Below the pieces are notes generated by a model. The model worked only from the letters and a program-made list of their open reading frames with translations, was not told the DNA's origin and made no database searches. Made by a program: the position numbers and the translations under genes. This document shows positions 1 to 7,912 of a DNA stretch of 64,000 nucleotides, in pieces (positions within the stretch are counted from its first letter, which is position 1; each line of letters opens with the position of its first letter). The stretch lies in the NCBI RefSeq assembly GCF_007751035.1, contig NZ_CP036433.1, positions 5,437,001-5,501,000 of the forward strand, given 5' to 3'. Origin of the DNA: Lignipirellula cremea. Its GTDB lineage: Bacteria > Planctomycetota > Planctomycetia > Pirellulales > Pirellulaceae.

Positions 1-441
1 ACGCGCACCCGTCGACGCGGCGATCAAGCCTCGGGCGGGTAGCCGCCCCCTCGCAATACAGAAGACCCTGCCTTGGCCCCTCGCCAGCGTCGCGGACTTT
101 GGCCAGGGGTGCGGACGGTGCTTGGGGCAGCGGCTGGGGTGGTTGAAAACAACGCCGCGCCCGTAGCTCAAACGACTGGTCTTCCAGGCCCTTGACCCTG
201 GGACAGACCCTACGGCTGCGAGACGTCTTTCTGTGACTCAAGCCTGCGTTTCGAGGGGCGTTTTCCACCGCTGCTTACGTTCGTTCAACATCGCGCGGTA
301 CTTAGAAACCAACTACTGTGCGCGTCGTCAATCATTGACCGCCGTCAACGATTCAAGCAGTCCCCTAAATGGATTTGACGGGCACGAATCGGGGAGCGAT
401 AATCGAAAACGCTGCGGAAGGCGCTGGAAGGAATGACGATT
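1..441. other. Left-edge intergenic stretch, no gene supported
   Basis: I see no convincing gene. Short open frames exist but lack a plausible ribosome-binding site and protein-like composition. At 334-348 there is attgaccgccgtcaa, a TTGAC/GTCAA dyad whose exact reverse complement recurs at 9447-9461. The first bases could be the end of a gene lying outside the window. Confidence 0.5.
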
Positions 442-999
442 ATGTCGGACCCAACCATGTCTTCAGGTACCACACCGGTCGATGAATCCAAGAAAACCCC
501 TGGCGTTACCGCTTTGATCAAGCGACTCAGCTTGATCTGGCGGAATCATCAGAAAAAAGGAATCGAAGTCCGGTATCGGATTGGGGAGTTGTTAAACAAA
601 AAACTTGGCTCCGAGCGTCAAAAGTACGCGAAGTCGGTGGTCAAGCGCGTGGCGATTGAGCTCGGCATCAATGCAACCAACGTGTGTCGGTTTCAACGAT
701 TTGCTGAGAAGTTCGCGACCTACGAAGCGTTTTGTGACCAGCATCCCACTGTCACCTCCTGGACGGGAGTGCGCGACTTGATTACCGAGTCTCGCAAGCC
801 CGTAAGCGGTGGCCGACGAGATTTTGCGTTAGTTCGATCGTTGCAATCAGCGGTCGCCTCGTTCAAGTCCCCGGAGCCTTTCGATTCGTCGAAGGCCGAG
901 GAGATCAGTCGGCTGCTCCAAGAGTTATTCAATGCGGCAAGTTGCCGTGAAGAAGTACGAATGCCCGAACACAACGAAATGATTCAAGTCGCTTCATAG
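442..999 (+). CDS. Helical protein of unknown function, possibly DNA-binding
   Basis: This 185-residue protein is rich in Arg, Lys and alpha-helix and has no membrane segment. Residues about 30-125 (RYRIGELLNKKLG, then SVVKRVAIELGINATNVCRF) loosely resemble the helical N-terminal region of DUF1016-type proteins, in which a helix-turn-helix-like segment precedes a nuclease. No nuclease half is present here, so the family link is weak. The ATG at 442 is preferred over 433 because the AAGGA at 427-431 is correctly spaced only for 442. It points away from the minus-strand element genes to its right and may belong to a different transcriptional unit. Confidence 0.6.
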   Translation: MSDPTMSSGTTPVDESKKTPGVTALIKRLSLIWRNHQKKGIEVRYRIGELLNKKLGSERQKYAKSVVKRVAIELGINATNVCRFQRFAEKFATYEAFCDQHPTVTSWTGVRDLITESRKPVSGGRRDFALVRSLQSAVASFKSPEPFDSSKAEEISRLLQELFNAASCREEVRMPEHNEMIQVAS

Positions 1000-1141
1000 C
1001 CATCCTTGAAGAAGGTCATGGCCACCTCTAGCAGGTTCGACCTGACGGCACCCGTCGCCAGGCATACCGAGATTTGTTTTTGTTGGCGTCTTCCGCAGCC
1101 TTTTTTCTCAACCCTGATCGCGCTTGCTCGCCAAATGCTAA

Positions 1142-1180
1142 GAAAAAGCCTCACCCGCCCGGCCACGTTGGGCCGGGCGG
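1142..1180 (-). terminator. Intrinsic terminator of the minus-strand gene set
   Basis: A 10-bp GC-rich stem (1155-1164 with 1171-1180, CCGCCCGGCC against its complement, 6-nt loop) is followed on the minus strand by gtgagg and then five T (plus-strand aaaaa at 1143-1147). It lies just past the 39-aa ORF and probably ends the leftward transcript. Confidence 0.65.
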
Positions 1181-1201
1181 ACGAGACTTGATTGCGGTGG
1201 G

Positions 1202-1321
1202 TTAGTGCCGTCGATGATTTCGACGGTGTTGGTTTCCTTGATGGCTCGCCTGCTGAACACCCATTTGGTAGCCCAGGTATCCGGCAGTTGCGAGCAGGCC
1301 GAGGCCAAATATTAACTCCAT
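1202..1321 (-). CDS. 39-aa single-span membrane peptide
   Basis: This is a small ORF of 39 codons. Its N-terminus (MELIFGLGLLATAGYLGYQM) is one hydrophobic segment with Gly and Ala spacing, followed by a short basic tail rich in His, Arg and Asn. The start is well supported: AAGGAGA lies 4-5 nt upstream of the ATG at 1321. It is the last plausible gene of the minus-strand set before the terminator at 1142-1180. The basic tail reads on open in another frame, so a frameshift of a longer protein is possible. Function is unknown. Confidence 0.5.
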   Translation of the reverse strand: MELIFGLGLLATAGYLGYQMGVQQASHQGNQHRRNHRRH

Positions 1322-1523
1322 ACGGTCTCCTTTTCGGTTAAGTTTGTATTGTTCTCAGGCCTTTCCAGGCCCGGCATGGCTTGCGGTACGGGCATCCCCG
1401 CAGGCGACGGGATTCGCTGCCGAGTAGGGCAGATCGCACCGCTGATACTGACTGTTCGCGCGAAACGAAATGTAGTCGTCGCCAGTGAGGATCAGAGCGA
1501 CTTGATTGGGGCGGGGTTCGCCG

Positions 1524-2021
1524 TCATCGCCTGCCACTGTTGTCGCTCTCTTTCGGCCTGATCAAGTCGATCAACTCGCTGGCCTGGCCGATCAACAGAT
1601 CATCGGGCCGAGCAACACCGAAACGGTTACGCAACTCGCTGACGAGGTCGATGCGAAACTTACGGGAGATGGCGTGCAACGCTTTGACTTGCGACGCAGT
1701 CGCCATACGACCGTTGGGCCGCTGCTGCGAACCGTATCCGTTCTCCTGGCGATGGCCGTTGCCGTTGGCATAATCCAGGTGACCGTTTGTGGGCGGATAC
1801 TGGCCGTTGGAGTGCCCTTTGGCAACGTGGCCGCTGCCTTCCAACTCCTCGTCGACCGACGCCTTGGCGATGCGGAACAGTTGCCGCACCCTTTCCCGCA
1901 AGGCGTCGGGTTCGCTCGCCAAGCCAGCTTCGACTTCGAGTTCCAAGTGGACGCTCGCACCTCGGGAACCGTAATTGGCTTCGCCGATCTTTCTCGACAA
2001 GCCGACGTTCAGTTTCAGCAT
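1524..2021 (-). CDS. 165-aa element protein with C-terminal helical ASELID-type domain
   Basis: The N-terminal half (1-65) is a compact region with beta propensity and acidic helices. Residues about 66-105 form a low-complexity Gly/His/Asn/Gln linker. The last 55 residues (ATASQVKALHAI, FGVARPDDLL, ASELIDLI) follow a helical pattern known from the tails of single-strand annealing and replication accessory proteins. Its ATG lies within the last codons of the upstream PAPS-reductase-like gene (ATGCTGA overlap), so the two are translationally coupled. A role in element DNA metabolism is inference from this tail and from the clamp-like neighbour. Confidence 0.7.
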   Translation of the reverse strand: MLKLNVGLSRKIGEANYGSRGASVHLELEVEAGLASEPDALRERVRQLFRIAKASVDEELEGSGHVAKGHSNGQYPPTNGHLDYANGNGHRQENGYGSQQRPNGRMATASQVKALHAISRKFRIDLVSELRNRFGVARPDDLLIGQASELIDLIRPKESDNSGRR

Positions 2022-2839
2022 AAAAATAACCTCGTTTGATCAGGTGTCGTTGGGGACGGAATCAGGCCGGTCGCTTCGCCATGCTCTCGCCAGGCGAAAC
2101 GGCGACCAAGTCCTTCGGTGGATCGCCGCTCGCTCGGTCGAAAATGCTTGCCGGTGCGATAGCGGTCCTCCAGCGAGACGGCGTATCCATACAAATCAGG
2201 ATCGCTCTGCGCCAGCTCAGCCAGTTCCGGCTTCTTCATCGCGGGGCAGAAAAAACACGCAGACTTCGCGGGAACGGGCAGGCCTTCGTCGGCGATCACA
2301 CGCTGACATTTCTGGCGATCCCAGCCCCAATCCATCAGCGGATATTGGTATTCGTACTGGGGGTCGTCGCCCCGGTCGCCATATCGTCGGCGTTCTTCGC
2401 GGGCGTCAAAGCCGATCACTTTCTGGACCTTGAGGCCGGCCTCCCACGTCTCAATCGCCGGCAGCCAACGGCGAACGCGGTGGTCCTGCGGCTCGCGTTT
2501 CCATTTGATCGAGCAGCTCTTGCGGCCAAAAGCTAAGCTGGGCAGCGTCTCGTTTTGCCAACAGTTGCCGTAGAGCGAATCGTAAGGCGCGATCGGCGGC
2601 GTATAGCGGACAACCTCGAATTGCGGAAAGTCGACATCCCGCAGCCACTGACGAATGATGGGGGCGTAGAGGTAAGTTTCCGGCTTCTCGCCGCCCGTAT
2701 CGGCGAACAGGATCAGATCGGGGCGGACGCCGCGGCGTTGGAGCCCAATCAACATGGCAGTGGAATCGACCCCCAAACCGTAAGCGACGACCAACGGCGG
2801 CTTAGGAGCGACCGAGCGGAAGAGAGGGTACTGCCGCAT
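2015..2839 (-). CDS. PAPS-reductase-like ATP pyrophosphatase
   Basis: This 274-residue protein belongs to the PP-loop (phosphoadenosine phosphosulfate reductase/DndC-like) superfamily. The PP-loop is at about residues 20-28 (YGLGVDSTA), followed by LILFADTGGEKPETY, a typical second motif. There are conserved-looking cysteines in GRKSCSIKWKREP and a CxxC in SACFFCPAMKKPE near residues 193-206. Members bind ATP and activate a substrate as an adenylate or act in sulfur transfer. Versions without full PAPS-reductase signatures are common on phages and mobile elements, where the substrate is unknown. Its ATG overlaps the stop of the clamp-like gene (TGATG), and its 3' end overlaps the next gene. 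Confidence 0.8.
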   Translation of the reverse strand: MRQYPLFRSVAPKPPLVVAYGLGVDSTAMLIGLQRRGVRPDLILFADTGGEKPETYLYAPIIRQWLRDVDFPQFEVVRYTPPIAPYDSLYGNCWQNETLPSLAFGRKSCSIKWKREPQDHRVRRWLPAIETWEAGLKVQKVIGFDAREERRRYGDRGDDPQYEYQYPLMDWGWDRQKCQRVIADEGLPVPAKSACFFCPAMKKPELAELAQSDPDLYGYAVSLEDRYRTGKHFRPSERRSTEGLGRRFAWREHGEATGLIPSPTTPDQTRLFLC

Positions 2840-4218
2840 CAGGCGTCGATCGCCTGCAACGCGCGGATCGATAGCAATGCCGATTGCAGCGTCTTTGATT
2901 GGCGGCGATGACGTTTCAAGGCGGCGATCAGGTCCGAAACTTGCGACGAAGACTCGCGCAATGACGCCTTCACCGTCTCCGCCGACTCGATCAGAGAATC
3001 GACGCTGACCGTTTCGGTTTGATGGGATTCGACCTGCTTCGGCGCATGCTCTGGCTTGGTGGTGATCATGGCGTTGTTCCTTTCCTGCGGTATCGCAGTA
3101 GTGTGTTGTGAGGTCGGCGACTCAATGCGCGTCGCCTCGGGATCGGACGGGATGATTCCGGCTTTGCCGAGCACGGCCCAGAGGTAGGTGCGTGCCGGTT
3201 CGCGACAAAAGGCGGGCGATTCTTGCCCGGTGAGGTGCACGCTGCGAAAGCCAAGCCTCGCCGCCCGGCCCAGGTATTCGCGGTTCGTGGAAATGCGAAT
3301 CGCATCGCCATCGCGCCGAGAACTGGTCAGCACAACTTCGGTCGGCTTGGCTTCGTTCGAGCCGATTGCACGCACGGACACCGCGCCGTTCAGGTCGACC
3401 GTCACCGGCCTGTTGAACTCGTCGTTGGACGGTAATCGCTGCATCGCGTTGGCCAGGAACGCCGCGTCCACATCCGACCAGTGCAGCGTCGAACCGGCGA
3501 CGTTGGCTGTCGGCAACAGGTCGTCGACCTGCGGAAACCGGGCTTCCTTCTCGATCTTGAGCCAGACCGTCCAGGCTCCCGCGCGGAGCGTCACCCAGTC
3601 CTCAGTACAGCCGACTTCGATCGCCTCGCCGCCACTGAGGTCGCTGCCGGCAAGCAGACGGTTCGCCGGGATCAGCAACTCGCCATCCCAGGGAAAGGTG
3701 AAGCCGGATTGCACCAGCAGCTGCCGGCCGTCGCTGGCCGCAATCTGGCCATCGCCCCGCAGCCGCAAGTGATGAAGCGCGTACCGGGTGCCTTCCGCTG
3801 CCGTCGTCTCCACCGCATCGCGCAAGGCATGCAGCAGCGGCGGTTGGTTCGACTCCATACGTTCCGGCAGCGGCGGCAGTTCTGTGGTGTCAAGTCTCGC
3901 CGACTGGGCGACCTGTGGGATACCAGCGTCGTTCCATTCAGCGGTGACACTGTCATCCTTACACCGGAACTGCACCGGCTCGGCGCGGCCGCCTTCGCAA
4001 TCGGCGAGCATCGACAGGCCCACGCAAAAAGCCTGCGGGACGAAATCGCCGGCGAGGCAATACTCGACCGCCGCGTGCTCGCCAACAGCCTGAATCTTGA
4101 GGCTTTTCGAGTCGGCGACAAACTTCACCGGCGGGCCCGTGCTCCGCGAGGTGATGTTCAGCGCTCGACGAAAGACAGAGCGTAGAACGCGGATCTGCTT
4201 TCGGGAAAGTGTTATCAC
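2839..4218 (-). CDS. Sliding-clamp-like (DnaN-fold) protein with helical tail
   Basis: This 459-residue protein has about 350 residues with the alternating helix and beta pattern of DNA polymerase III beta clamps. One example is TRYALHHLRLRGDGQIAASD (about 143-162), which matches the stretch in clamps where a domain reads its ligand state. The last 80 residues are a separate Gln/Glu/Ser-rich helical extension not found in DnaN. The start is a GTG whose first bases overlap the stop of the upstream membrane ORF (GTGA). Family assignment is from pattern, not from a search. An element-encoded processivity factor or clamp mimic is inferred, consistent with the nucleic-acid-type neighbours. Confidence 0.6.
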   Translation of the reverse strand: MITLSRKQIRVLRSVFRRALNITSRSTGPPVKFVADSKSLKIQAVGEHAAVEYCLAGDFVPQAFCVGLSMLADCEGGRAEPVQFRCKDDSVTAEWNDAGIPQVAQSARLDTTELPPLPERMESNQPPLLHALRDAVETTAAEGTRYALHHLRLRGDGQIAASDGRQLLVQSGFTFPWDGELLIPANRLLAGSDLSGGEAIEVGCTEDWVTLRAGAWTVWLKIEKEARFPQVDDLLPTANVAGSTLHWSDVDAAFLANAMQRLPSNDEFNRPVTVDLNGAVSVRAIGSNEAKPTEVVLTSSRRDGDAIRISTNREYLGRAARLGFRSVHLTGQESPAFCREPARTYLWAVLGKAGIIPSDPEATRIESPTSQHTTAIPQERNNAMITTKPEHAPKQVESHQTETVSVDSLIESAETVKASLRESSSQVSDLIAALKRHRRQSKTLQSALLSIRALQAIDA

Positions 4219-4463
4219 CTGGGTCTCCCTTTGTTACGGTTACAAGATTGCTTTTGAGTAGGCCCACCATCTTCGGTGCCGCCTCGGGTCAATACATAGG
4301 CCACGGCGACCCAAACCGCGAGCATGACCGGCCCGGCGTGAATCGACGCGATCAGGCATGCCAGGGCGAGCGAAAACAAATACCGCAAGATCGCGGCGCG
4401 GTAGATCGGGTCCGTGTGGTATCCCGGCCCGTCGTCGTTGGATTGGTGACGGTTCACCATCAT
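4215..4463 (-). CDS. Small membrane protein, 82 aa
   Basis: A hydrophilic start precedes one or two closely spaced hydrophobic segments at about residues 24-60 (YLFSLALACLIASIHAG, then VMLAVWVAVAYVL). The tail is polar and basic. The stop codon overlaps the GTG start of the clamp-like gene by four bases, so the two are co-translated, which supports this being a real gene. There is no recognisable family. The 220 bases upstream (4464-4684) contain nothing I can support. Confidence 0.55.
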   Translation of the reverse strand: MMVNRHQSNDDGPGYHTDPIYRAAILRYLFSLALACLIASIHAGPVMLAVWVAVAYVLTRGGTEDGGPTQKQSCNRNKGRPR

Positions 4464-4684
4464 ACGGACCCTCCCGCGTCGCCGAGCTTTGCTGCCGCTG
4501 GGACGTTATCTTTGTGGTCGAGTTGTGGGTACGGTTGTAGACGCACTGGGTACTCCAAAGGAAAGAGCGGCCGCCTCAAGCTGTGCGGCCGTGCAACGTC
4601 CAAACCGCCTCGCGACGTGGCGAGACGGGCAGGATTGACTCACGCTGCCCGACGCAAGCGACTGAACGAAGCTACTGCCAGGCT

Positions 4685-4906
4685 TCAGGCCGCCCGCTGA
4701 CGTCGAAAAGGCGGCTGGTCGACGAGCGCCACGTTGCGTTCGAGATCGCACTGGTCCCAGTCGACGATCTGCCGCATCCGGTCATCCGGCTCGGGGTCAA
4801 AGTTCGACTCCGCCGGATCGGCCAGACTGAAACCCATCCGGCGAATGTCGCCCAGGGATTCGCCGGTGGCGTTGGCGACACATTGGTCGAGTTGGTCTTG
4901 GGTCAT
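4685..4906 (-). CDS. 73-aa element protein (TQDQLDQ...GESLGDIRRMGF type)
   Basis: This small soluble protein has an N-terminal helical segment with Ala, Thr and Gly (QCVANATGESLGDIRRMGF) followed by an acidic stretch rich in Asp and Pro. The start at 4906 has AGGAG nine bases upstream. A second, degraded copy of its N-terminal 30 residues lies at 5770-5862 on the same strand, which shows the gene was duplicated within the element. I believe relatives occur in planctomycete mobile regions, but no function is known to me. Confidence 0.65.
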   Translation of the reverse strand: MTQDQLDQCVANATGESLGDIRRMGFSLADPAESNFDPEPDDRMRQIVDWDQCDLERNVALVDQPPFRRQRAA

Positions 4907-4931
4907 CGCGTTTGCTCCTAGGGTCAAGAAA

Positions 4932-4990
4932 GAGAAAACGCCGCCCCAGCGCGGGGCAGCGTGAAAAACACACTGCCCCGTGTCGGGGCG
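4932..4990 (-). terminator. Tandem GC hairpins with T-run on the minus strand
   Basis: One perfect hairpin (4975-4989, gccccgtgtcggggc) is followed on the minus strand by agtgtg and five T (4963-4967). A second stem (4940-4960) is followed by TTTTCTC. The pair sits between the ThiF relic and the 73-aa gene and looks like a terminator or a leader attenuator for the latter. Confidence 0.5.
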
Positions 4991-5020
4991 TGAACGAAGA
5001 ACGTGAGCGGCTTGGTCTGA

Positions 5021-5176
5021 CTACGCCGCCAGCCACTCGCCAGCGAGTAGATTGAGCGTGGTGTCGGCGTCGACCGGCGCGCCCCGCAGCCAGCGGGTAA
5101 ACTGGTGGACCATCAGACCGGCGGCGATCGAGGCGGCGTAGCTGGTCGAGCGCGACGTGCAGCTTCCCCGCTGGGC
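5021..5176 (-). pseudogene. C-terminal remnant of a ThiF/E1-like adenylyltransferase
   Basis: The last 50 residues ([37 protein letters not shown]) match the C-terminal end of ThiF-family proteins of PRTRC-like and planctomycete elements. The adenylation domain with its ATP-binding and catalytic cysteine regions is absent. Upstream of about 5176 the open frame continues but becomes Ser/Arg-rich and non-homologous, so the gene is broken at a junction with the plus-strand insert that begins near 5200. Family assignment rests on recall of the conserved tail. Confidence 0.55.
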
Positions 5177-5403
5177 GTCGGCTTGCGGGAACCGTGTTTG
5201 GGCGTACGGCGATCGCCGCATTGGCAATTCAACTGTTGTCTCGTTTGCTACAATAGTTTGTAGTCCAAGGCCGTTCGCTTCGGTGAGGAGCGGCGACAGA
5301 CAATCTCCCCGTTGGCGGACTGAAAACGTGCTTCGGTGCGATGATCGGACTGATACACTTAATCCACGCGGCGGCCGTGCCAACCGTCGGGCGACCACTT
5401 AAC

Positions 5404-5766
5404 ATGCCTGTCGTAAACCTCCTGAGCGATAATGCCAGCTATCTGCCATTTGACGACGTTCTCACGCGTCTTCAAGGCAACTTTGAGTACGTTGAATTAG
5501 ACTACAAGACGGGTCGTAAAGAGACGCTTGCACTCTTGGATAAACTGATTCAATTGGATGCGCCGCAAGAGTCGATTGACCGGACAGCCGCGGCCGCGGA
5601 TCAAGCCGTCCTGATCACGGCATGGGATGGAGAGCGGAAACCTGAAAACGGTATTCAATTTGTCTGGGAACCCGATAGTATGCTCACTGTTCAGCACCCT
5701 CCAAAGGCTCGCAGATATGTAACGCGTGCTGGCCGGGCTTTGGGTTACAAACTCGAAGAATGGTGA
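5404..5766 (+). CDS. 120-aa hypothetical protein
   Basis: This soluble protein has a mixed alpha/beta pattern and no membrane span or metal motif. It contains FEYVELDYKTGRKETLALLD and a Tyr/Arg-rich end (RRYVTRAGRALGYKLEEW). It is encoded opposite to the surrounding element genes and lies between the broken ThiF gene and the broken copy of the 73-aa gene, so it arrived as inserted cargo. The ATG at 5404 is chosen because the protein-like composition begins there. An in-frame start at 5341 exists but adds a low-quality leader. Confidence 0.55.
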   Translation: MPVVNLLSDNASYLPFDDVLTRLQGNFEYVELDYKTGRKETLALLDKLIQLDAPQESIDRTAAAADQAVLITAWDGERKPENGIQFVWEPDSMLTVQHPPKARRYVTRAGRALGYKLEEW

Positions 5767-5769
5767 GCT

Positions 5770-5862
5770 AAAGCCCATCCGTCGAATGTGGCACAGACTT
5801 TCGCCGGCGGCGTCGGCGACTTGGCGTTCGAGTTCTGGTTGGGTTATATCGGCAACTGCATA
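5770..5862 (-). pseudogene. Truncated second copy of the 73-aa element protein
   Basis: The minus strand encodes ITQPELERQVADAAGESLCH then IRRMGFS, clearly paralogous to the start of the 4685-4906 gene. No in-frame start codon sits at the homologous position, and the similarity ends abruptly at 5770, next to the stop of the plus-strand 120-aa gene. A GC-rich stem upstream (5891-5925) parallels the hairpins upstream of the intact copy. It marks the right edge of an insertion or duplication. Confidence 0.6.
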
Positions 5863-5938
5863 AAGAGGAAACCTACCTCCCCAGGAACAGTCGGGGCGGC
5901 CGTGCAGGAAACACAACCGCCCCGATGGGCGAGTTAAA

Positions 5939-6643
5939 ATGGAAAGCGATCTGCAATACAACAACGATGGTAGAAAGCAAATGAGTCGCAAAGCCGAAAA
6001 AGCCGACGTCGAGAGCATTCGCGGCCTGCTGCGCGAATACTATGCGGCGGCGGTTGAAAAGGATTGTTCCCGCTTGCGATTGGACGCCGACATGGTCCCT
6101 GCGGCGATGGTGGATCGCGTCGAGAACGATGGGTCTGTTCTCTGGAAAATGCTTCCTTCGACGATCAAGCCCGCCGAAATCCGCCGCCTTGAATCACGTT
6201 TGCGCTATCCCCTGCCGCCGATGTATCGGGCGTATCTGCAATCGTATTTTCATCTTTTCAGCGCCCTCGTTCCCGTCGACAGCACCTGCGGGCAAGGCGG
6301 GGTCGGTTTCGCTTCGATGCCGTGTGACGACCCCCTTTGGACCTTCAATGGTGCATTCGAGGAAGCGAATGTCTGCTTTGGCTCTCGCCTTCAGCAGCGA
6401 TTGTTAAAACTTGGCTTCCCGCTGATCGGCTGGAGCCTTGACGATCGTCTCGCGCTGAATACACATTCCCCAGACGACGAAGGCGACTATCAGATCATTG
6501 CGATTAGCAACGCGCTAGACGACGAGGTTTTCGACTCGATTACTGGCGATCCGCTTCACTTTGAACTGGATGACGTCTGGCAGCACACGCAGCCGGTCTG
6601 CGAGTCGTTTAAAGAGTTTGTTAACATCTACTTCCGGTTATAG
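5939..6643 (+). CDS. SMI1/KNR4 (SUKH) family protein
   Basis: This 234-residue protein has the SUKH pattern. It has an N-terminal acidic helix region, IRRLESRLRYPLPPMYRAYL near residues 81-100 (the classic helix plus Pro-Pro-Tyr turn), a Gly-rich beta stretch, and an acidic C-terminal half ending CESFKEFVNIYF. SUKH proteins commonly act as immunity proteins against polymorphic nuclease or deaminase toxins, and others are chromosomal regulators. No toxin gene is adjacent, so an orphan immunity role is inference. An ATG at 5981 is an alternative start that would remove 14 residues. It is convergent with, and slightly overlaps, the 96-aa minus gene. Confidence 0.7.
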   Translation: MESDLQYNNDGRKQMSRKAEKADVESIRGLLREYYAAAVEKDCSRLRLDADMVPAAMVDRVENDGSVLWKMLPSTIKPAEIRRLESRLRYPLPPMYRAYLQSYFHLFSALVPVDSTCGQGGVGFASMPCDDPLWTFNGAFEEANVCFGSRLQQRLLKLGFPLIGWSLDDRLALNTHSPDDEGDYQIIAISNALDDEVFDSITGDPLHFELDDVWQHTQPVCESFKEFVNIYFRL

Positions 6644-6911
6644 ACGGGTTACCGGTGTCGCGAAGGGTTTCTGGAAGCACGAGCCAAATCTTTTCCAGCC
6701 AGTTCCGCTCCGCCGCCAACGCCTCAGACCTTTGTGCAAACGGTCCCAGGAGGGGACCATTAACGGGCGACAAGTCCGCCGTCCAGCAACCGTCTGAGGT
6801 TGGTTCTACATGCGAGCCGCGTTCGATCGTCACTGCCCCCAGTTGGCGAACATCCACCGCCTCGCCATAGACACAGCGGATGCGACCGTTTGCTTGAACA
6901 AGCAGTTCCAT
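6621..6911 (-). CDS. 96-aa element protein (MELLVQANGRIRCVYGEAVD)
   Basis: This small alpha/beta protein has a beta-rich N-terminus (MELLVQANGRIRCVYGEAVD), a central RGSHVEPTSDGCWTADL and a helix with Arg, Ser and Glu (RSEALAAERNWLEKIWL). The pattern is one I associate with short proteins in planctomycete integrative elements. An SD-like AAAGGAGG precedes the ATG. It lies 11 bases downstream of the 314-aa gene on the same strand and is very likely co-transcribed. The last ~15 residues overlap the SUKH gene end. Function is unknown. Confidence 0.65.
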   Translation of the reverse strand: MELLVQANGRIRCVYGEAVDVRQLGAVTIERGSHVEPTSDGCWTADLSPVNGPLLGPFAQRSEALAAERNWLEKIWLVLPETLRDTGNPSITGSRC

Positions 6912-6922
6912 ACAAACCTCCT

Positions 6923-7867
6923 TTACCGGGGTCGCCGCTGAATGTTGCGGCGGGGACGGTCGACCAGCAGACCATCCAGCGACGACTGCACCGTCGCCAG
7001 CTGGGTGGCGATCTGCTGCCGCAACACGCCGCTGTCGCGAAGCTCCTGGGGAGCCACGCCGCCAACGATGCTCTGCGCCCGGGCCACCAGTGCATCGAGT
7101 TGCTCGTTTGAGCCGACGTTCAGTTGCCGGAACCGGTCGAAGAACTCAGTCATGTTGACGACCGCCCTGTCGCGGAAGACTTTGGGCTTGCCATCATCCT
7201 CTCCGCCGAGCCGCTCGGTGAGGTGATTGACCAGCTTGGCTAGTTCCTCCATGAACGCCGCTTCGGCCAGCTGCACGGCCTGGTCGAAACGTGACTGCAC
7301 CCGGCGACATTCCTGTTCGTACAACTCGGGGCTGAGCTGTCGCAAATAGTCGGGCGGCTCCACGCTGGGATAGTCGTGCTCGATGCCGAACAGACCAACA
7401 AGCGTCGCCGGGTAATCACCGACATCGAACAGGTCGCCCAGTCGCCTCCGCGCCGCGTCACGAAGTTCGTCGTAATGCCGATCCAGCTCAGACACCGCTT
7501 CCTCCAGGTCGGTGCCGAAACTGGCGATCTGGTTGTCGAAGTCGGTGATCGCATCCTGGCGAATCAGGCGAATACCGGGCTCGGGATACGGCAGCGACAC
7601 GCCTTTCCAGTAAGCGACGGCCCGGCCTCGGATCGCCGTCACGGCCTTGTACGCCGCATGCGAGGTATCCAGCAGCTTCTTGCCGGCGGACAGAAACTTG
7701 CCTTCGGCCCCGAACGAGTCGGCCGCCTGGTTCTTCTGGTGCGCGTTGAGCGACTTCCGCACGCCGAGCCAGTTGAAGCTCAGGCGCGCGGCGGCCATGG
7801 TCGTTCGTAGGCGATTGGCGGCAGGGGAACGAGTTTGGTTAGCGGGTTCTTCAAGCGTTGCGGTCAT
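6923..7867 (-). CDS. 314-aa helical element protein
   Basis: This soluble, almost entirely helical protein has heptad-like stretches rich in Ala, Glu, Arg and Leu (about 110-230) and a basic C-terminus (RPRRNIQRRPR) that could bind nucleic acid. The start at 7867 is preferred to an upstream frame because GGAGAAAG lies five bases before this ATG and the composition becomes protein-like there. It belongs with the DUF1257-DUF2997-AAA genes on the same strand, from which it is now separated by the insert at 7.9-14.6 kb. No catalytic motif is visible. Confidence 0.75.
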   Translation of the reverse strand: MTATLEEPANQTRSPAANRLRTTMAAARLSFNWLGVRKSLNAHQKNQAADSFGAEGKFLSAGKKLLDTSHAAYKAVTAIRGRAVAYWKGVSLPYPEPGIRLIRQDAITDFDNQIASFGTDLEEAVSELDRHYDELRDAARRRLGDLFDVGDYPATLVGLFGIEHDYPSVEPPDYLRQLSPELYEQECRRVQSRFDQAVQLAEAAFMEELAKLVNHLTERLGGEDDGKPKVFRDRAVVNMTEFFDRFRQLNVGSNEQLDALVARAQSIVGGVAPQELRDSGVLRQQIATQLATVQSSLDGLLVDRPRRNIQRRPR

Positions 7868-7912
7868 AGAACTTTCTCCTGGTTCTCGGAAATGAAACGA
7901 TGGTGGCGTAGA

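Noticed and set aside
233-436. Short plus-strand open frame at the left edge
   Set aside because: No ribosome site, Arg/Ser-rich composition, and it ends inside the better-supported gene start.
1349-2039. Plus-strand open frames opposite the 165-aa gene
   Set aside because: They mirror the minus gene, which has a proper start, coupling to its neighbour and protein-like composition.
5497-6018. Long minus frame covering the 120-aa gene
   Set aside because: Only the 5770-5862 part resembles a protein; the rest is the shadow of plus-strand genes.
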